Shown here in pieces: positions 10,591 to 19,920 of a DNA stretch of 37,432 nt. Every line of letters starts with the position of its first letter. Within the stretch, counting starts at the first letter, position 1. Source of the DNA: Chara braunii (taxonomy: Eukaryota; Streptophyta; Charophyceae; Charales; Characeae); NCBI GenBank assembly GCA_003427395.1, contig BFEA01000603.1, positions 712,202 through 749,633 on the forward strand, given 5' to 3'. The position numbers and the translations under genes were made by a program. The notes beneath the pieces are model-generated. The model was not told the DNA's origin and ran no database searches. It worked only from the letters and a program-made list of their open reading frames with translations.

Positions 10591-11019
10591 CATCTAAAGA
10601 GCTGGTCGGTTGAGTCTGCTTAGCATTAAACGATAGCTGCGGCTGCAAAGGTACCCAAATTGGTTGTTTAATGGGTGTTTATGGAAGTATGTGAGCAGAC
10701 ACGCTTCAACTTAGGAGCATTGGAATAAGATGCTTGCTAGTTGGTAACATTGAACCACCAATACTTCCTAGAGTCGTGCCCGTTAACGCGCCACAATTTA
10801 AAGAAACGTACGGGCTGCTATAAGTGCACCCAAATTCATCCGACTAGAAACATTTCGACTTTATTTTTTCCCACGGTCGATATCTGGGCCAAGTACAGGT
10901 GGTTTAATGATTATAGTAAAACAAGTCTGCTTTAAATAACGGGATCATGGTTAATCATAATTTTTTCGGGTAATTGTCCTAAGTTGTTTTGGGATTATTA
11001 TGCTATGATAGGTGGAAGC
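10591..11019 (+). other. PLE-A 3' noncoding region, no feature
   Basis: There is no conserved frame. A 19-base stretch at 10749 (TTGAACCACCAATACTTCC) recurs with one change at 26618, which may mark a shared repeat. Nothing else is supported. Confidence 0.4.
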
Positions 11020-11788
11020 AGGGTAACCGGCGTTCGAGACGGGCCAAACGCCCGAGAACCCGAACACCCAAACGTACGGGACCCCTTGGGGATGTGTTCG
11101 GCCGTTCGGGCCGAATGCGGACAAAAAAAAACAAAAACGAAAAAACAAACATCTCAAAAAAATTTGAAAGAAAAATATGTTATGAAGACAAATAAAATAA
11201 ACAGCATTTGTCTGAGCATTACATCCAAATTCCTTACCAAATTTGAAATACAGATTAAAAACAGAAAAAAAAACTAGTAATAAAAATAAGAAAAAATGAA
11301 AAGAGAATTAAAATTAGTGAGCGAGCGAGAACGTTTTTGACACCACCATCTTTGGCGATTTTTTTTTATTTTTTTTTCTGGCACAGCCAAATGCCCTGAA
11401 AATTTACAGCTTTATAATTCACATAATAAAAAACTCACTAAAAAAAACTCAAATATAATAAAATTGTTTAGGCCCCGCAATGACGTGAAAATAAAATGTA
11501 AAAAGTGGAAAAAAAAAACAAAATAACCACGTTTTGACACCACCATCTTGGGCGATTTTTTATTTTTGTTTGGCTTAGCATAATGACTTCAAAATGTATA
11601 GGTATGTACCTCACATCATAGAGATCTCACAGAAAAACAATTGAGGAAAACAAACTTATTTTTAGGCCCCGAAATAATTTTTTGCGGGGGTTGAACGCCT
11701 TCGGGTTCGGACCTCAAACGGGACCTCAAATGCCCGTACGTACGGAGGTTGGCCCGGGGACCTCCGTACGTACGGGCTGGTGACCCTG
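11020..11788. mobile_element. hAT-like nonautonomous element inside PLE-A
   Basis: It begins CAGGGTAACCGGC and ends GCTGGTGACCCTG, an imperfect terminal inverted repeat with the CAGGG..CCCTG ends typical of the hAT superfamily. The 769 bp interior has no transposase. It holds two ~200 bp tandem units, each with GTTTT(T)GACACCACCATCTT and TAGGCCCCG segments (from about 11330 and 11530). The flanking 8-mers (GGTGGAAG and GATGAGGG) agree at only four positions, though all mismatches are transitions, so a target duplication is unproven. It ends 6 bp before the right PLE-A repeat starts. Confidence 0.5.
11733..11776. repeat. Perfect 17 bp stem hairpin (CGTACGTACGG arms)
   Basis: CCCGTACGTACGGAGGT pairs perfectly with ACCTCCGTACGTACGGG around a 10-base loop, just inside the right end of the hAT-like element. 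The same core appears at 370-395. Subterminal hairpins are common in small DNA transposons; function here is inferred. Confidence 0.8.
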
Positions 11789-11794
11789 GATGAG

Positions 11795-12734
11795 GGGATT
11801 ATGGTATTATACTATTATTCATTTTCATATATTATTTAATGTCGGATGGGAATATAGAACAGACTTATTAACAAAATCAAGGTACGTTGCCTAGTTTTTT
11901 TTTTTTTTTTCTTCTCAAACATTTACTAAAGGGTGTGTCATGAAGGTGCTAGCCCGAGAAAATGGAGACTTACTAGGTAAGGGAAGGAAAAAGGGTTTTC
12001 TAGAAAAGTGGGTGGGTGTGTTTTTTCAAAGGAAAGAGTGTGAATCTGAAAAAATGATTTCACGGAGTATGTCCTCTACACTAGGAGAATATACAGATTT
12101 TTTTCTCAATACAATACCTGCATTAGAAATCGGACTGAAGACGATTACGACAAGATGTCATAAGCATGTCATAAGCAGAGGTCATTAGTTGGCATTATGC
12201 ATGGACCCAAAATTCTCGGGAGCCCCCGTTTTATCGAAAATGTTTTCACGTGGTTTTGAATCAGGCTCATATGTCGGCTCATACCAAGTATCCCGCACAT
12301 GACACTGAGTGAAAATCTGGTGACTGATGCATAGTACGGCATGACTAGCAGACTATGGCGGGAATAGTAACGAGGGAAATACGGGTAGGGGGGAACATCA
12401 AGTACTTACCCGAACGACACCACTCAAGTGTTGCTTGGTATACGTAGATTCCCTAATAAGCTCTCAACCATCCCAAACTCTTCCCTCTAATGAAACCTTT
12501 ATCTGGCAGTGGCTGAAACTAGTCGGGGAGAGCTAGGCGCCTTCACTTCGGTGTGGGTTTTGAGGTTTGGAGGTGACACCATAGATAGTTGTGACTTTTT
12601 TGCGCTCAACGCTTATTTTGAATTGAGTTTCGAACTACGGTTTTTTTTCACATATTGTGTCGTGCTTATCACAGTTATGTGCGTATTTGCTACCTCGTCA
12701 GTTTTTCTGGTGGCCTCGCTTTTCTTCTCATCGT
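11795..12734 (+). repeat. Right direct repeat (pseudo-LTR) of PLE-A
   Basis: This is the second copy of the 5270-6207 repeat, collinear through TTTTCATATATTATTTAATGT, AAGGGAAGGAAAAAGGG and CGTGCTTATCAC to TTTTCTTCTCATCGT. Beyond 12734 the flanks differ. Substitutions are spread evenly, so the two repeats have been separate for a long time. Confidence 0.85.
12480..12530 (+). ncRNA. Hammerhead ribozyme-like motif, right repeat
   Basis: The core reads CTAATGA (12487-12493; G5 of CTGATGA changed to A). Stem II is AACC/GGCT around TTTATCTGGCAGT, then GAAAC (12515-12519), then TAGTC with predicted cleavage after C12524. Stem I is TTCCCT (12481-12486) with GGGGAG (12525-12530). Combining both copies restores every core base (CTGATGA and GAAAC) and a fully paired AGCC/GGCT stem II. 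This is what two decayed copies of one ribozyme should look like. Confidence 0.6.
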
Positions 12735-13094
12735 CCTTGGTTTACTCAGATATTCATGGCTTGGAAATTGTTCTCTGCCAGGGCTTGTCGATCACAGTTC
12801 ATCTGCTGGCCACAAATTATCTTTCGACGTTTAAGGGACGCATGACCCGATTTCTAACTTGTATAATGAAAAGACGACCTCGGCATGAACCAGGCCGGAG
12901 AGTCAGGATCATGCCGAAAAGGTCGCCCCTTAAAGAAGAAAAAAAAAAGATACAGTTCGCAATTGCACTTCAAGCACCCTATATGGCCAGAAAGCTGGGT
13001 TGTATACATAGCCCAAACTACAATTTGAAGCTGTATTTTGACTCATAGTGCAATTATAACTCATTTTTGTGACTCCAGCATAATTTCTCCCCAG
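12735..13094. other. No gene; one long hairpin
   Basis: After the PLE-A repeat there is no coding signal. CGACCTCGGCATGA at 12875 pairs with TCATGCCGAAAAGGTCG at 12909-12925 (two extra bases), giving a stable stem-loop of unknown meaning. Confidence 0.45.
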
Positions 13095-13150
13095 AAAACA
13101 AACAAACAAACAAACAAACAAACATACATACAAACAAACAAACAAACAAA
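13095..13150. repeat. (AAAC)n microsatellite
   Basis: AAAC/CAAA units repeat about 13 times with a small ACATACATAC interruption. It makes shadow frames rich in QTNK on plus and CLF on minus. Confidence 0.95.
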
Positions 13151-13194
13151 GCAAAGAAAAGAAATAAGAAAAAGTGGAAATGGGCAATGCAGGT

Positions 13195-13529
13195 TGAGGG
13201 CCTCGCCACACCAATGTCGGAAGTGCACGATTTTCGACAGCTGTCAACAAAATTTCGACAAGTACACTTTCAACGTTTTACCTCCTCTTCGCCACACAGG
13301 CTGTTGAAATCTGGTTGTCGAAAATGTAGTTGTTGCTGAAATCCATTCAGCATTCCATCCAGGTGCATCCTAGGCACCGCAGTATGGCCTAATGTCGGAA
13401 AGTGCCCCATTTTCAAAAACTCTAAGCTGGGTTGGTGAGTTTCGACACACTATAGGCAGGCAATTTCGACTTCAAGAGGCCGGATGTTATTGAAATTCAA
13501 TTTTCAATATTGGTGTGGCGAGACCCTCA
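13195..13529. mobile_element. Small TIR element (MITE-like), ~335 bp
   Basis: The left end TGAGGGCCTCGCCACACCAAT and the right end ATTGGTGTGGCGAGACCCTCA are inverted copies with one mismatch. The interior has no frame but repeats TTTCGAC/GTCGAAA motifs many times in both orientations, a pattern of subterminal repeats. No clear target duplication was seen. Confidence 0.65.
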
Positions 13530-14038
13530 GTCTCTGAAGGTGAACATTTTTTTATAGTTTCGGACCGCTGAGTTCTGATTCTGCTGATTTGTGCTAACCA
13601 TGCCCTCTCCATGACACTACCCTTCTTCTCCTCCCAGCAAGCTCACACACAAGTCCTCAGATATAACACAAGATTTGAAACAACAAAGAAACAATTGTGG
13701 TCACGTGACATTTATAGTTTCAAAAGGACAAAGAAAACAATAAAGGGCAGTTTTGACACAGCATGAGTTATGGATGGGCGAGAAAAAAAAAAAAATAGCA
13801 GTGTTCTTTTTTTGCCTTCAGCCTCTACAAAGACCGAACCCATTACGAAGTATTGTGCCTGTTTTGCTGCCTTTTTTAACTTGGGCGAGGTGACAGACTT
13901 GCAAATATGTGTTTTTTCTTGCCTATTTGAAACTCAATTCTTTACTAAGATATACTGGTCCTGAAAACAAATGTTTGGACATGGTGTTGTATGGGCAACT
14001 CAGAACAAAACGTGTTTCAAAATGTCAATGCAACTTAG
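13530..14038. other. No feature seen
   Basis: AT-rich sequence with several A and T runs. Neither strand shows a convincing frame, repeat or structure. Confidence 0.5.
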
Positions 14039-14114
14039 TTGAGTTGTTTAGTCACAAAAGTTGATAGTAGTTTGTGTCCAAAGCAAACACGTACAAATCT
14101 TTGATGTGACCAAT
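14039..14114 (-). repeat. Direct repeat at the 3' end of PLE-B
   Basis: It matches 19437-19523 base for base over GAGTTGTTTAGTCACAAAAG and AAGCAAACACGTA, with a ~10 bp insertion in the other copy. It probably marks the element boundary. Confidence 0.7.
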
Positions 14115-14794
14115 TATAATAGGAAAGATATATTCAAGGTCCAGGGAAGGCATCCCCGACGCCGCGTTTAGACAACCACCATGTTGCCATCCTTAGGGGG
14201 TATCCACCTTTATCTCCCTCGTACTCAAACCTACTCACAATCAACCCACTTCCATAGCGCACATCGCTAACATTCCCGAGTGTCAGCGACTAACAATAAC
14301 GTTAGTCTTGATTTTGAGGTCGACGAATTCGTACGTACTCCGTATAAGTCTCTCTAAACAGTATCCTGAACCAATTGGTCCGAAAAAATATAACGGCGCC
14401 CAGTACTCGTCGGCCAAGGCCGACAGTACCATGATTCTATTACCAATTCCAATAGGTTACCAAATCGAACACTAAAAAAAAACTTATCAAAAGGCATCCT
14501 ACGTGGTCTATCGACTGAAGAGGTAGGCCCAATTGCTAAGCTATTGGTTCAAATCACTCCACCGAAGTCGTCAGAAGATTACAGGTCAAAGCTCTCTCTG
14601 CACAACGACAGATACCTAAACAACTCAGTATCCTCGGAAACAGTATCGACAAAACCCTATTCGAATAGTCTGTGCTAAATCAAAATGAAGACTAGTCTGT
14701 ACATTCAAAACCTCAAAACACGCTACTTATTGAGCTAAAAAGAAAAAATAAAACCGATTAAACATGCTCTTAAGGGTGGCCTGGTAATCGTAAA
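14115..14794 (-). other. PLE-B 3' noncoding region
   Basis: No frame is conserved after the RT C-terminus at 14795. A palindromic GTACGTAC lies near 14331. Nothing else can be supported. Confidence 0.4.
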
Positions 14795-17281
14795 CTATTC
14801 TGTCACTAAAAACTTCACCGCTTGCTTCCAAATGTCGTCTTTCCTCAGAGCAAATTTCTTGAGGACCCTGACAAAAGGCTCTGGCGGGAAACCTTTCAGA
14901 CGCAACTCTCTTTTGACCGTCAAAAATCGACGTGGGATCTCAGATCGAATCGTTGTATTCTGGTCAATTCGATGAAGATAGCTGCCAATGATCACGTTTT
15001 TTTGCTGCTTACTACCCCAGGATGCATACGATTGTCCGTTTTGAAACACCAACTTCTCTTCTTTCTAGATTGTTTCTTCATTTTTAGACAGTTTGACACT
15101 TCCCAAGTACTGGCTTAACCTGACTCGTCCTGATCTCGCAACCCAAGAGCTGCAAGGTATCAGTACCATCATCGGTGCGTTTCAAACACAAATTGTTTGG
15201 GTAGCACGACTCAAAGCACAATTTTCTTTCGAACATCGGGTACCAATGACGCCGTGGTCAAAATAACATCATCAATCAGACGATCCCAAAATAACATATT
15301 GTCTATATTTTCCGATACTCGTTAGAAATTTTCATTTAGCAAATGCACACAATATGCATGCTAAAGGCGGACTCGTACTCATCCCCATAGGGATCCCAAT
15401 CACTTGACTAAGCAGCACTCCAGTTGCATATGTGTACGTACGACTCATATCAATTCGAACAAACTTCTTAATGTCCGACAGACTGAGTTACGCTAGTGAT
15501 CATCACCCATTGTTTCTCCAAAAGATGCTCCCTTCCCTCCGAGTCTTGAATTTACACGAACAAACAGCTTACTTTTTTGTTCATAATGGTCAACGATCCA
15601 ATCAACATCCTCAATGATGTCGCAGTGAGGGAGATCACTAAACATCTCCTTCAACAGAAAAATTTCCCCGAATTAAATATTCATTCTATTGTAAAATTAC
15701 ATTCTAAATTTTAAATTTTCATTCCATCTTAAAAAATGTCATTCCAATTTTAAAAATTTCCGTCTTACTTGAGAACTTTCATTCCAAGAATGGGGTATAC
15801 ATTTCTTATTTAGAATGCATGCTAGAGATTGAATGAAAGTCAGGATGAGTTCATGAAATATTTTAATTGGACTGTCATTCTAAGTAACGATTTTCAGCCA
15901 TATATAGGTTGATCCAATCTAAATTAGAAGATATTTGTTGTAATAGAATGAAAGTTTAATTAAAACATTTCATAAACTCGTCCAGACTTTCATTCCATCT
16001 TGAACAAATAGATGTAGTTGGAAGGGAAAGCTCATATTTAGACGGGAACTTATCAAATTAAACGGAAAATTTTAGAATTTGACAAACATTGGAATGATAA
16101 CTTATAAATATGAAGGATTTTTTTTTTATGGAATGTTTTTTCAACTTTCATTTCTCGCGGGAATTTTTTTGTTGTTGATATCATATGTTCTTGTTTCAAC
16201 AGAATGCACAACCGATAGTGTCTCCAAACTTTTATTACATCGAATAAATCGGGAAAACAAAAACGAGACAACTTGCAAATTAAAGTGTGAATGAACTGGA
16301 AGTTTAAAGAGCAAATGATTCAAAGTTCTTGCAACCAATCTGCCAGTCTTTACCATCGGTTCTTTGAACGTAGGGCAGATCAGTCGGAACTTATTGGTAT
16401 CTTTATGTTTCGGGAGCACATATGCTTTTCCGAAATCACCAGATGAATCCCGCTTAGCGAAAACATTTAAACCTCTTGCACACAAATCCTCTCTGACTTC
16501 CATCAAAATTTTCAAGGGCGGTGACTGTATCACCCTATACCTTAAATTTGGCACGAAAGTCTTCATCATCGCTCGACGGTAAACGTAAGGGCACATAACC
16601 AAGGTTTCCCCCGGGTTACGATCTAATGGATTCAATACCAGCCCATCGAGTTCCTTTTTTACTCTCAAAACATCGGATGCAGACAAGTCCTCGAAACCTC
16701 CGGAACATCACCTTTCAGAGTGTACCAATCAGCAAACCTGCCTGCACCTCATCACTCAACACAATCACACGATCTGATAATTCAGCACATGGTATGTCTT
16801 TGGAATTAGACAACAATATGTGATGAGGTACTCATTCACTGAGTCTGAAGCATACATGTCCACCTTGGCTGGGGTAGGCAAACACTGCAGAGCATCAGGT
16901 AGTCGTCTCACGAGCTGCGAAAGCTCTATGATTATGAAGAATTTGTCCGATTGACCGGTTTTTAACCCAGACAATCCTAATCTTCTTCCTCGCACGTTTT
17001 TTTAAACAACTGGGGATGCTATACACCATCACACAATCATTAATGACTTTCCGCAATTTGACCAATCGCACACGATCGTCAAATTTGACCCAAATAATGA
17101 GGTCAACGGACATGCTCAATCCGAACTTCTCACGCGCAACACACAATGTTAAACGCCTCAGGTACTTACGAGTCGACTTTTTTCTAAAGTCTTTGATGAC
17201 ATTATAGAGACGAGTAAGGGACCGCAGACCCCATCCGTAGATCTCGGAAAGCTTACCTGGATTCTTCATAAGCCCAATCAA
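14795..17281 (-). pseudogene. PLE-B reverse transcriptase (broken, MITE-interrupted)
   Basis: The linker frame (17281-16895) contains GWGLRSLTRLYNVIKDFRKK and GQILHNHR. The RT starts in frame 16686-16141 with PLDRNPGETLVMCPYVYRRA, then LPKHKDTNKFRLICP (16416-16372) and ends at TYDI (16177) where the MITE enters. Coding resumes at 15651 with KEMFSDLPHCDII-DVDW. In other frames follow VIGIPMGMSTSPPLACIL (~15400-15345), RLIDDVIL (15282-15259) and GSKQQKNVIIGSYLHRID (15016-14963), the last typical of the Penelope RT C-terminus. Order and spacing match PLE-A throughout. Frameshifts and stops make it inactive. Confidence 0.75.
15652..16174. mobile_element. 523 bp AT-rich MITE inserted in the PLE-B RT
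   Basis: The ends CAACAGAAAAATTTCCCCG (left) and CGCGGGAATTTTTTTGTTG (right, inverted) form the terminal repeat. The interior is AT-rich with many ATTC/GAAT motifs and no frame. The insertion falls exactly between the DI and KEM codons of the RT motif that is continuous in PLE-A (DIKEM). It is bordered by TT at 15650-15651 and 16175-16176, consistent with a 2 bp target duplication. The superfamily is unclear; a 2 bp TT/AA site is not the usual TA of Tc1/mariner. Confidence 0.8.
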
Positions 17282-17520
17282 GATGTGCTTGAGGAATCCT
17301 CCTTTTGGTTTTCAACGACGTAAATGTTGGGCATGAAGTGCCTCTACATCTTCTAGCAGTTTCTTACAATCCTTCAGCAGGATACGGTTACCTGACACAT
17401 TCACAGACCATTCTCCGAAGCATTTTCTAATCTTTTTTCACCTTGTTTGCCAAGTGTTACCTCCACTCGATGTGATCGTGAATTCTCTCTTGCCGCCTCC
17501 CTCAAGCTTACTTAGGAGGC

Positions 17521-17991
17521 TCAGTAAGTCGAGTGTCCATGTGTCATCATCCTCGAGTTTAAAGTTGATTGGATTGATACTTCGACAAATCCCCTGCGGT
17601 CCCATATCCTCCTCTCATTCTTGCCATTGTACTTTCGCTTTCCTACACAACTCGACTTTTTTGACCCTATGGTATTAAGAAAAGGTGACCATCGCTTGAT
17701 GTACACATCTTCGAGTTTGGACAGATCCTCTCCTAGCATGGAATCTACAGGCATTATAACGTAATTCCTACTACCAAAAATACTCAACCATCGGTAAAAA
17801 TGTTCTCTCCATCTCACATCAACGTCTCTAGTAGTCTTCCCGGTATATTGTAACTTACAATATGGCGAAATAGCTACATAGACACAATTCTTCAAATTCA
17901 AAAAGTCAATCCCATGCAAACCATAGAGTCCAATCCATGAGTGAACAAGCTTGTTGGCCCATTTGATCTCTCCACGCAGTGACAAAAGCAA
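17521..17991 (-). pseudogene. GIY-YIG endonuclease domain of PLE-B
   Basis: This 156-residue frame holds a recognisable GIY-YIG nuclease. VYV (residues 37-39) stands for GIY, LQYTGKTT (47-54) for the YIG block, VRWREH (59-64) is the conserved Arg and following His, and DLSKLEDVYIKRW (89-101) carries the catalytic Glu at ~94. The second motif is YTG, not YIG. The rest, to a stop at 17521, includes a basic tail. It lies upstream of the RT on the same strand, and a degraded linker joins them. The role would be nicking target DNA. Confidence 0.75.
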
Positions 17992-18115
17992 TACATAGAG
18001 TCTTAGTAATTCATCGGCTAGTCGATCAGCCTTACCCTCTCTTCATCACCAGCTAGTAACAAAACGTGTTAGGCGCCAAAACATCTTAAGTTGCATAGTG
18101 TTCTCACTGGGTCGC

Positions 18116-19321
18116 TTAATTTTTGTCAACAACTTTGGTACTCTCATCCTCTGTCAGGCCAATTACGCTGGCCTGATCAATTGGCTCCATTTCACCAAAT
18201 TGTTTGCGCACGCGATGACTTGCGATGTCAAATATGGCATCGATTTTTCCACTGTAAGCGATCTCTTCGCTACGGCATATCGCCTGTAGTTCGTGTGCGT
18301 CCAAGCACCGAATCTCTTCCATCACCTGATTACGGGAGCGTAGCTTCGCAACTGTCCCAAACTGGGACGAACTCTTCTTCTTCGCGACGTATGGTGAAAG
18401 TTTAGTCTTAACTTTCGCCTTGGATTGCGTGATGCGTGCCGAACCTCCTTTAGCTTTCTCCTTCGGTGTCTTCGCCGTGCGTTTCGCAGGAGTGAGCATC
18501 GGGGGGCTGTCCTAAAAGATAGTTTCAGGACCCCTCTTCCGTTTATCCTTGACAGACAAGCCACCCGTTCTCACCCTTATCTCCTCCGTAGCACTCTCGC
18601 TACTTTCTTGGTCCGAACTCTCAAGGGGCTCTAGTTCGAACACCACCGGCCTCTTAACCTTCGCGTTAATGCCCATCTTAATCACTTTTTCAATGTTCGC
18701 CTCAATTTTGTCGAAGAATGCTCCGGTCTTGATCGCCACCTGGACTTCCATGTTGTTGTCGATCTCTGCCAGACATAGTTCCTCCTTACGAGCCTTCTTC
18801 TCCTTCTTAGCCTTCCATTCTCGTTTGATCCTTTCTTCTTCCGCGCATTTCTTCGCTTCCTCTTCTTCTTGTTTGCGTCGTTCCTCATCAGCCTTCTTTT
18901 GCATCTCTGCTTGAACGAACTCAGATACTGACGCCAAGGTCTTCCCGAGCTCTTTGATCTGGCACCGCAAATCCGGATGTTGTGAAGACGACCTTCGGTA
19001 ATGTTCCTTCTCGGCTCTGGCAGGCGACGTGGAGCGGCCTCTTATTGTATCAGTTGATGTCGACGGTCGATCGTAAGACAAACCTCGTTTCTTGCATCGG
19101 TTCGCGTAGTGCCCATACTCCCCACACGAGAAGCACTTGACCGCAGTATCTAGTATCGGTCGGTACCGGTCCTCTCCTCTGTCCTCGCTTCTTTTATCTC
19201 ACTCGTCTTCGATCCTGTTGCGATCGTCAAATCTCCGGTCGCAATCATATTTTCATCGATCTCTGTCTTCCCCGTATCCATCATACCTCGCTTGGTAATT
19301 CCTCCATTCACGGTCACCCAT
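18116..19321 (-). pseudogene. PLE-B ORF1: Gag-like protein with CCHC knuckle, coiled coil and SAP-like domain
   Basis: Starting at ATG 19321 the ~400-codon frame is Arg/Asp/Tyr-rich (MGDREWRNYQARYDGYGEDR). It then has an intact zinc knuckle CFSCGEYGHYANRC (CX2CX4HX4C) at ~19130-19090. A long Glu/Lys/Arg stretch (about 18910-18760) should form a coiled coil. A basic Lys-rich region follows, then LDAHELQAICRSEEIAYSGK and DAIFDIASHR (~18304-18212), a good match to the SAP DNA-binding fold. In-frame TGA stops lie in the Arg/Asp-rich part and one TAG lies at 18512-18514. The frame ends at 18116. Nucleic-acid binding for the element is inferred; PLE-A ORF1 matches it in knuckle and SAP-like parts. 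Confidence 0.7.
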
Positions 19322-19436
19322 CGTGACTCAACGGGCTGACACTTGTCATCCAAGGTAAATTATTATATTCATAGCAGAACGGTGCACGCTCACTAATCTC
19401 GGCTGTTTGCCTCCAAGATAGTTCACGTGTTTTGTC

Positions 19437-19523
19437 TTGAGTTGTTTAGTCACAAAAGCTGATAGTAGTTCGTGTCCTAAGCAAACACGTAACAAACACA
19501 TACAAATCCTTGACATGTCCAAT
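19437..19523 (-). repeat. Direct repeat at the 5' end of PLE-B
   Basis: Second copy of 14039-14114, lying ~115 bp upstream of the ORF1 ATG on the minus strand. It probably begins the element. Confidence 0.7.
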
Positions 19524-19673
19524 GCAACTCACACATCTACTTTCTTTTTTTTTCCCTTTTCAGTCCTTTCGGCATTGGTGTCATCTCCATTGTCCAACCT
19601 CTTTATTACCAATGGTCTGTTTTCTGTTCCTTGCCCTGCGTCTCATTTTTCTAAATGCCAGCAAATAGCAACC

Positions 19674-19920
19674 TTTTTTTTTTTTTTTTTTTTTTTAACT
19701 TCGTATACGGGAAACCTACTTAACGAGGTGATAAGAGCATCCCCGATAAGTAGGCCCCGGCGTCGAAGGCTCCATCTATTGGTGGGGAGCTACACCTGCT
19801 GGAAATCGGGTCCAGCGTCCCTGTACAATAATGAAAATGTATCTGCTGGAAATCAGGTCCAGCACCCGTGTGCAATGATGTGAATATATATGCCGGAAAA
19901 CGGGTCCAGCGTCCCTGTCC
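19674..19920 (-). mobile_element. SINE-like element, copy 1 (poly(A) tail at 19674-19696)
   Basis: On the minus strand it reads GGGACGCTGGACCCG-TTTCC-GC three times in a row (~49 bp period). It then reads CAGCTCCCCACCAATAGATGG-like sequence, ATGCTCTTATCACC and a 23-base A run. Five copies of this family occur in the window. I see no clear tRNA or 7SL head. Confidence 0.65.

Larger units (their letters stand above)
5270..12734 (+). mobile_element. PLE-A: decayed Penelope-like retroelement with flanking direct repeats
   Basis: This is a plus-strand retroelement unit between direct repeats 5270-6207 and 11795-12734. In order it contains a Gly/Asn-rich ORF with an eroded CCHC knuckle (6388-6987), a charged SAP-like segment (7047-7658), a GIY-YIG module present twice (7862-8452) and a Penelope-type RT (about 8560-10590). 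Supporting RT signatures are PKH at 9661, DIKEMYN at 9889, GIPI at 10144 and RLIDDV at 10258. Hammerhead-like motifs in both repeats put predicted self-cleavage sites 6528 bp apart, the expected size of one tandem unit. All ORFs carry stops and frameshifts, so this copy is dead. GIY-YIG upstream of RT resembles the N-terminal-endonuclease PLE group described in algae and protists. The match to PLE-B supports a shared family. Confidence 0.8.
14039..19523 (-). mobile_element. PLE-B: second decayed Penelope-like element, minus strand
   Basis: Direct repeats 14039-14114 and 19437-19523 (GAGTTGTTTAGTCACAAAAG..GATAGTAGTT.GTGTCC.AAGCAAACACGTA) flank a minus-strand element. Reading on the minus strand it has a Gag-like ORF (19321-18116), a GIY-YIG domain (17991-17521), a linker shared with PLE-A and a Penelope-type RT (to 14795), followed by ~750 bp of 3' noncoding sequence. 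The domain order equals PLE-A, but the proteins are only moderately similar, so these are two lineages of one family. A MITE splits the RT. No hammerhead core was found in the short flanking repeats. Confidence 0.75.

Noticed and set aside
5270-12734. LTR retrotransposon interpretation of the ~940 bp repeats
   Set aside because: No TG..CA ends, primer-binding site, protease, RNase H or integrase; the RT motifs and GIY-YIG are Penelope-type.
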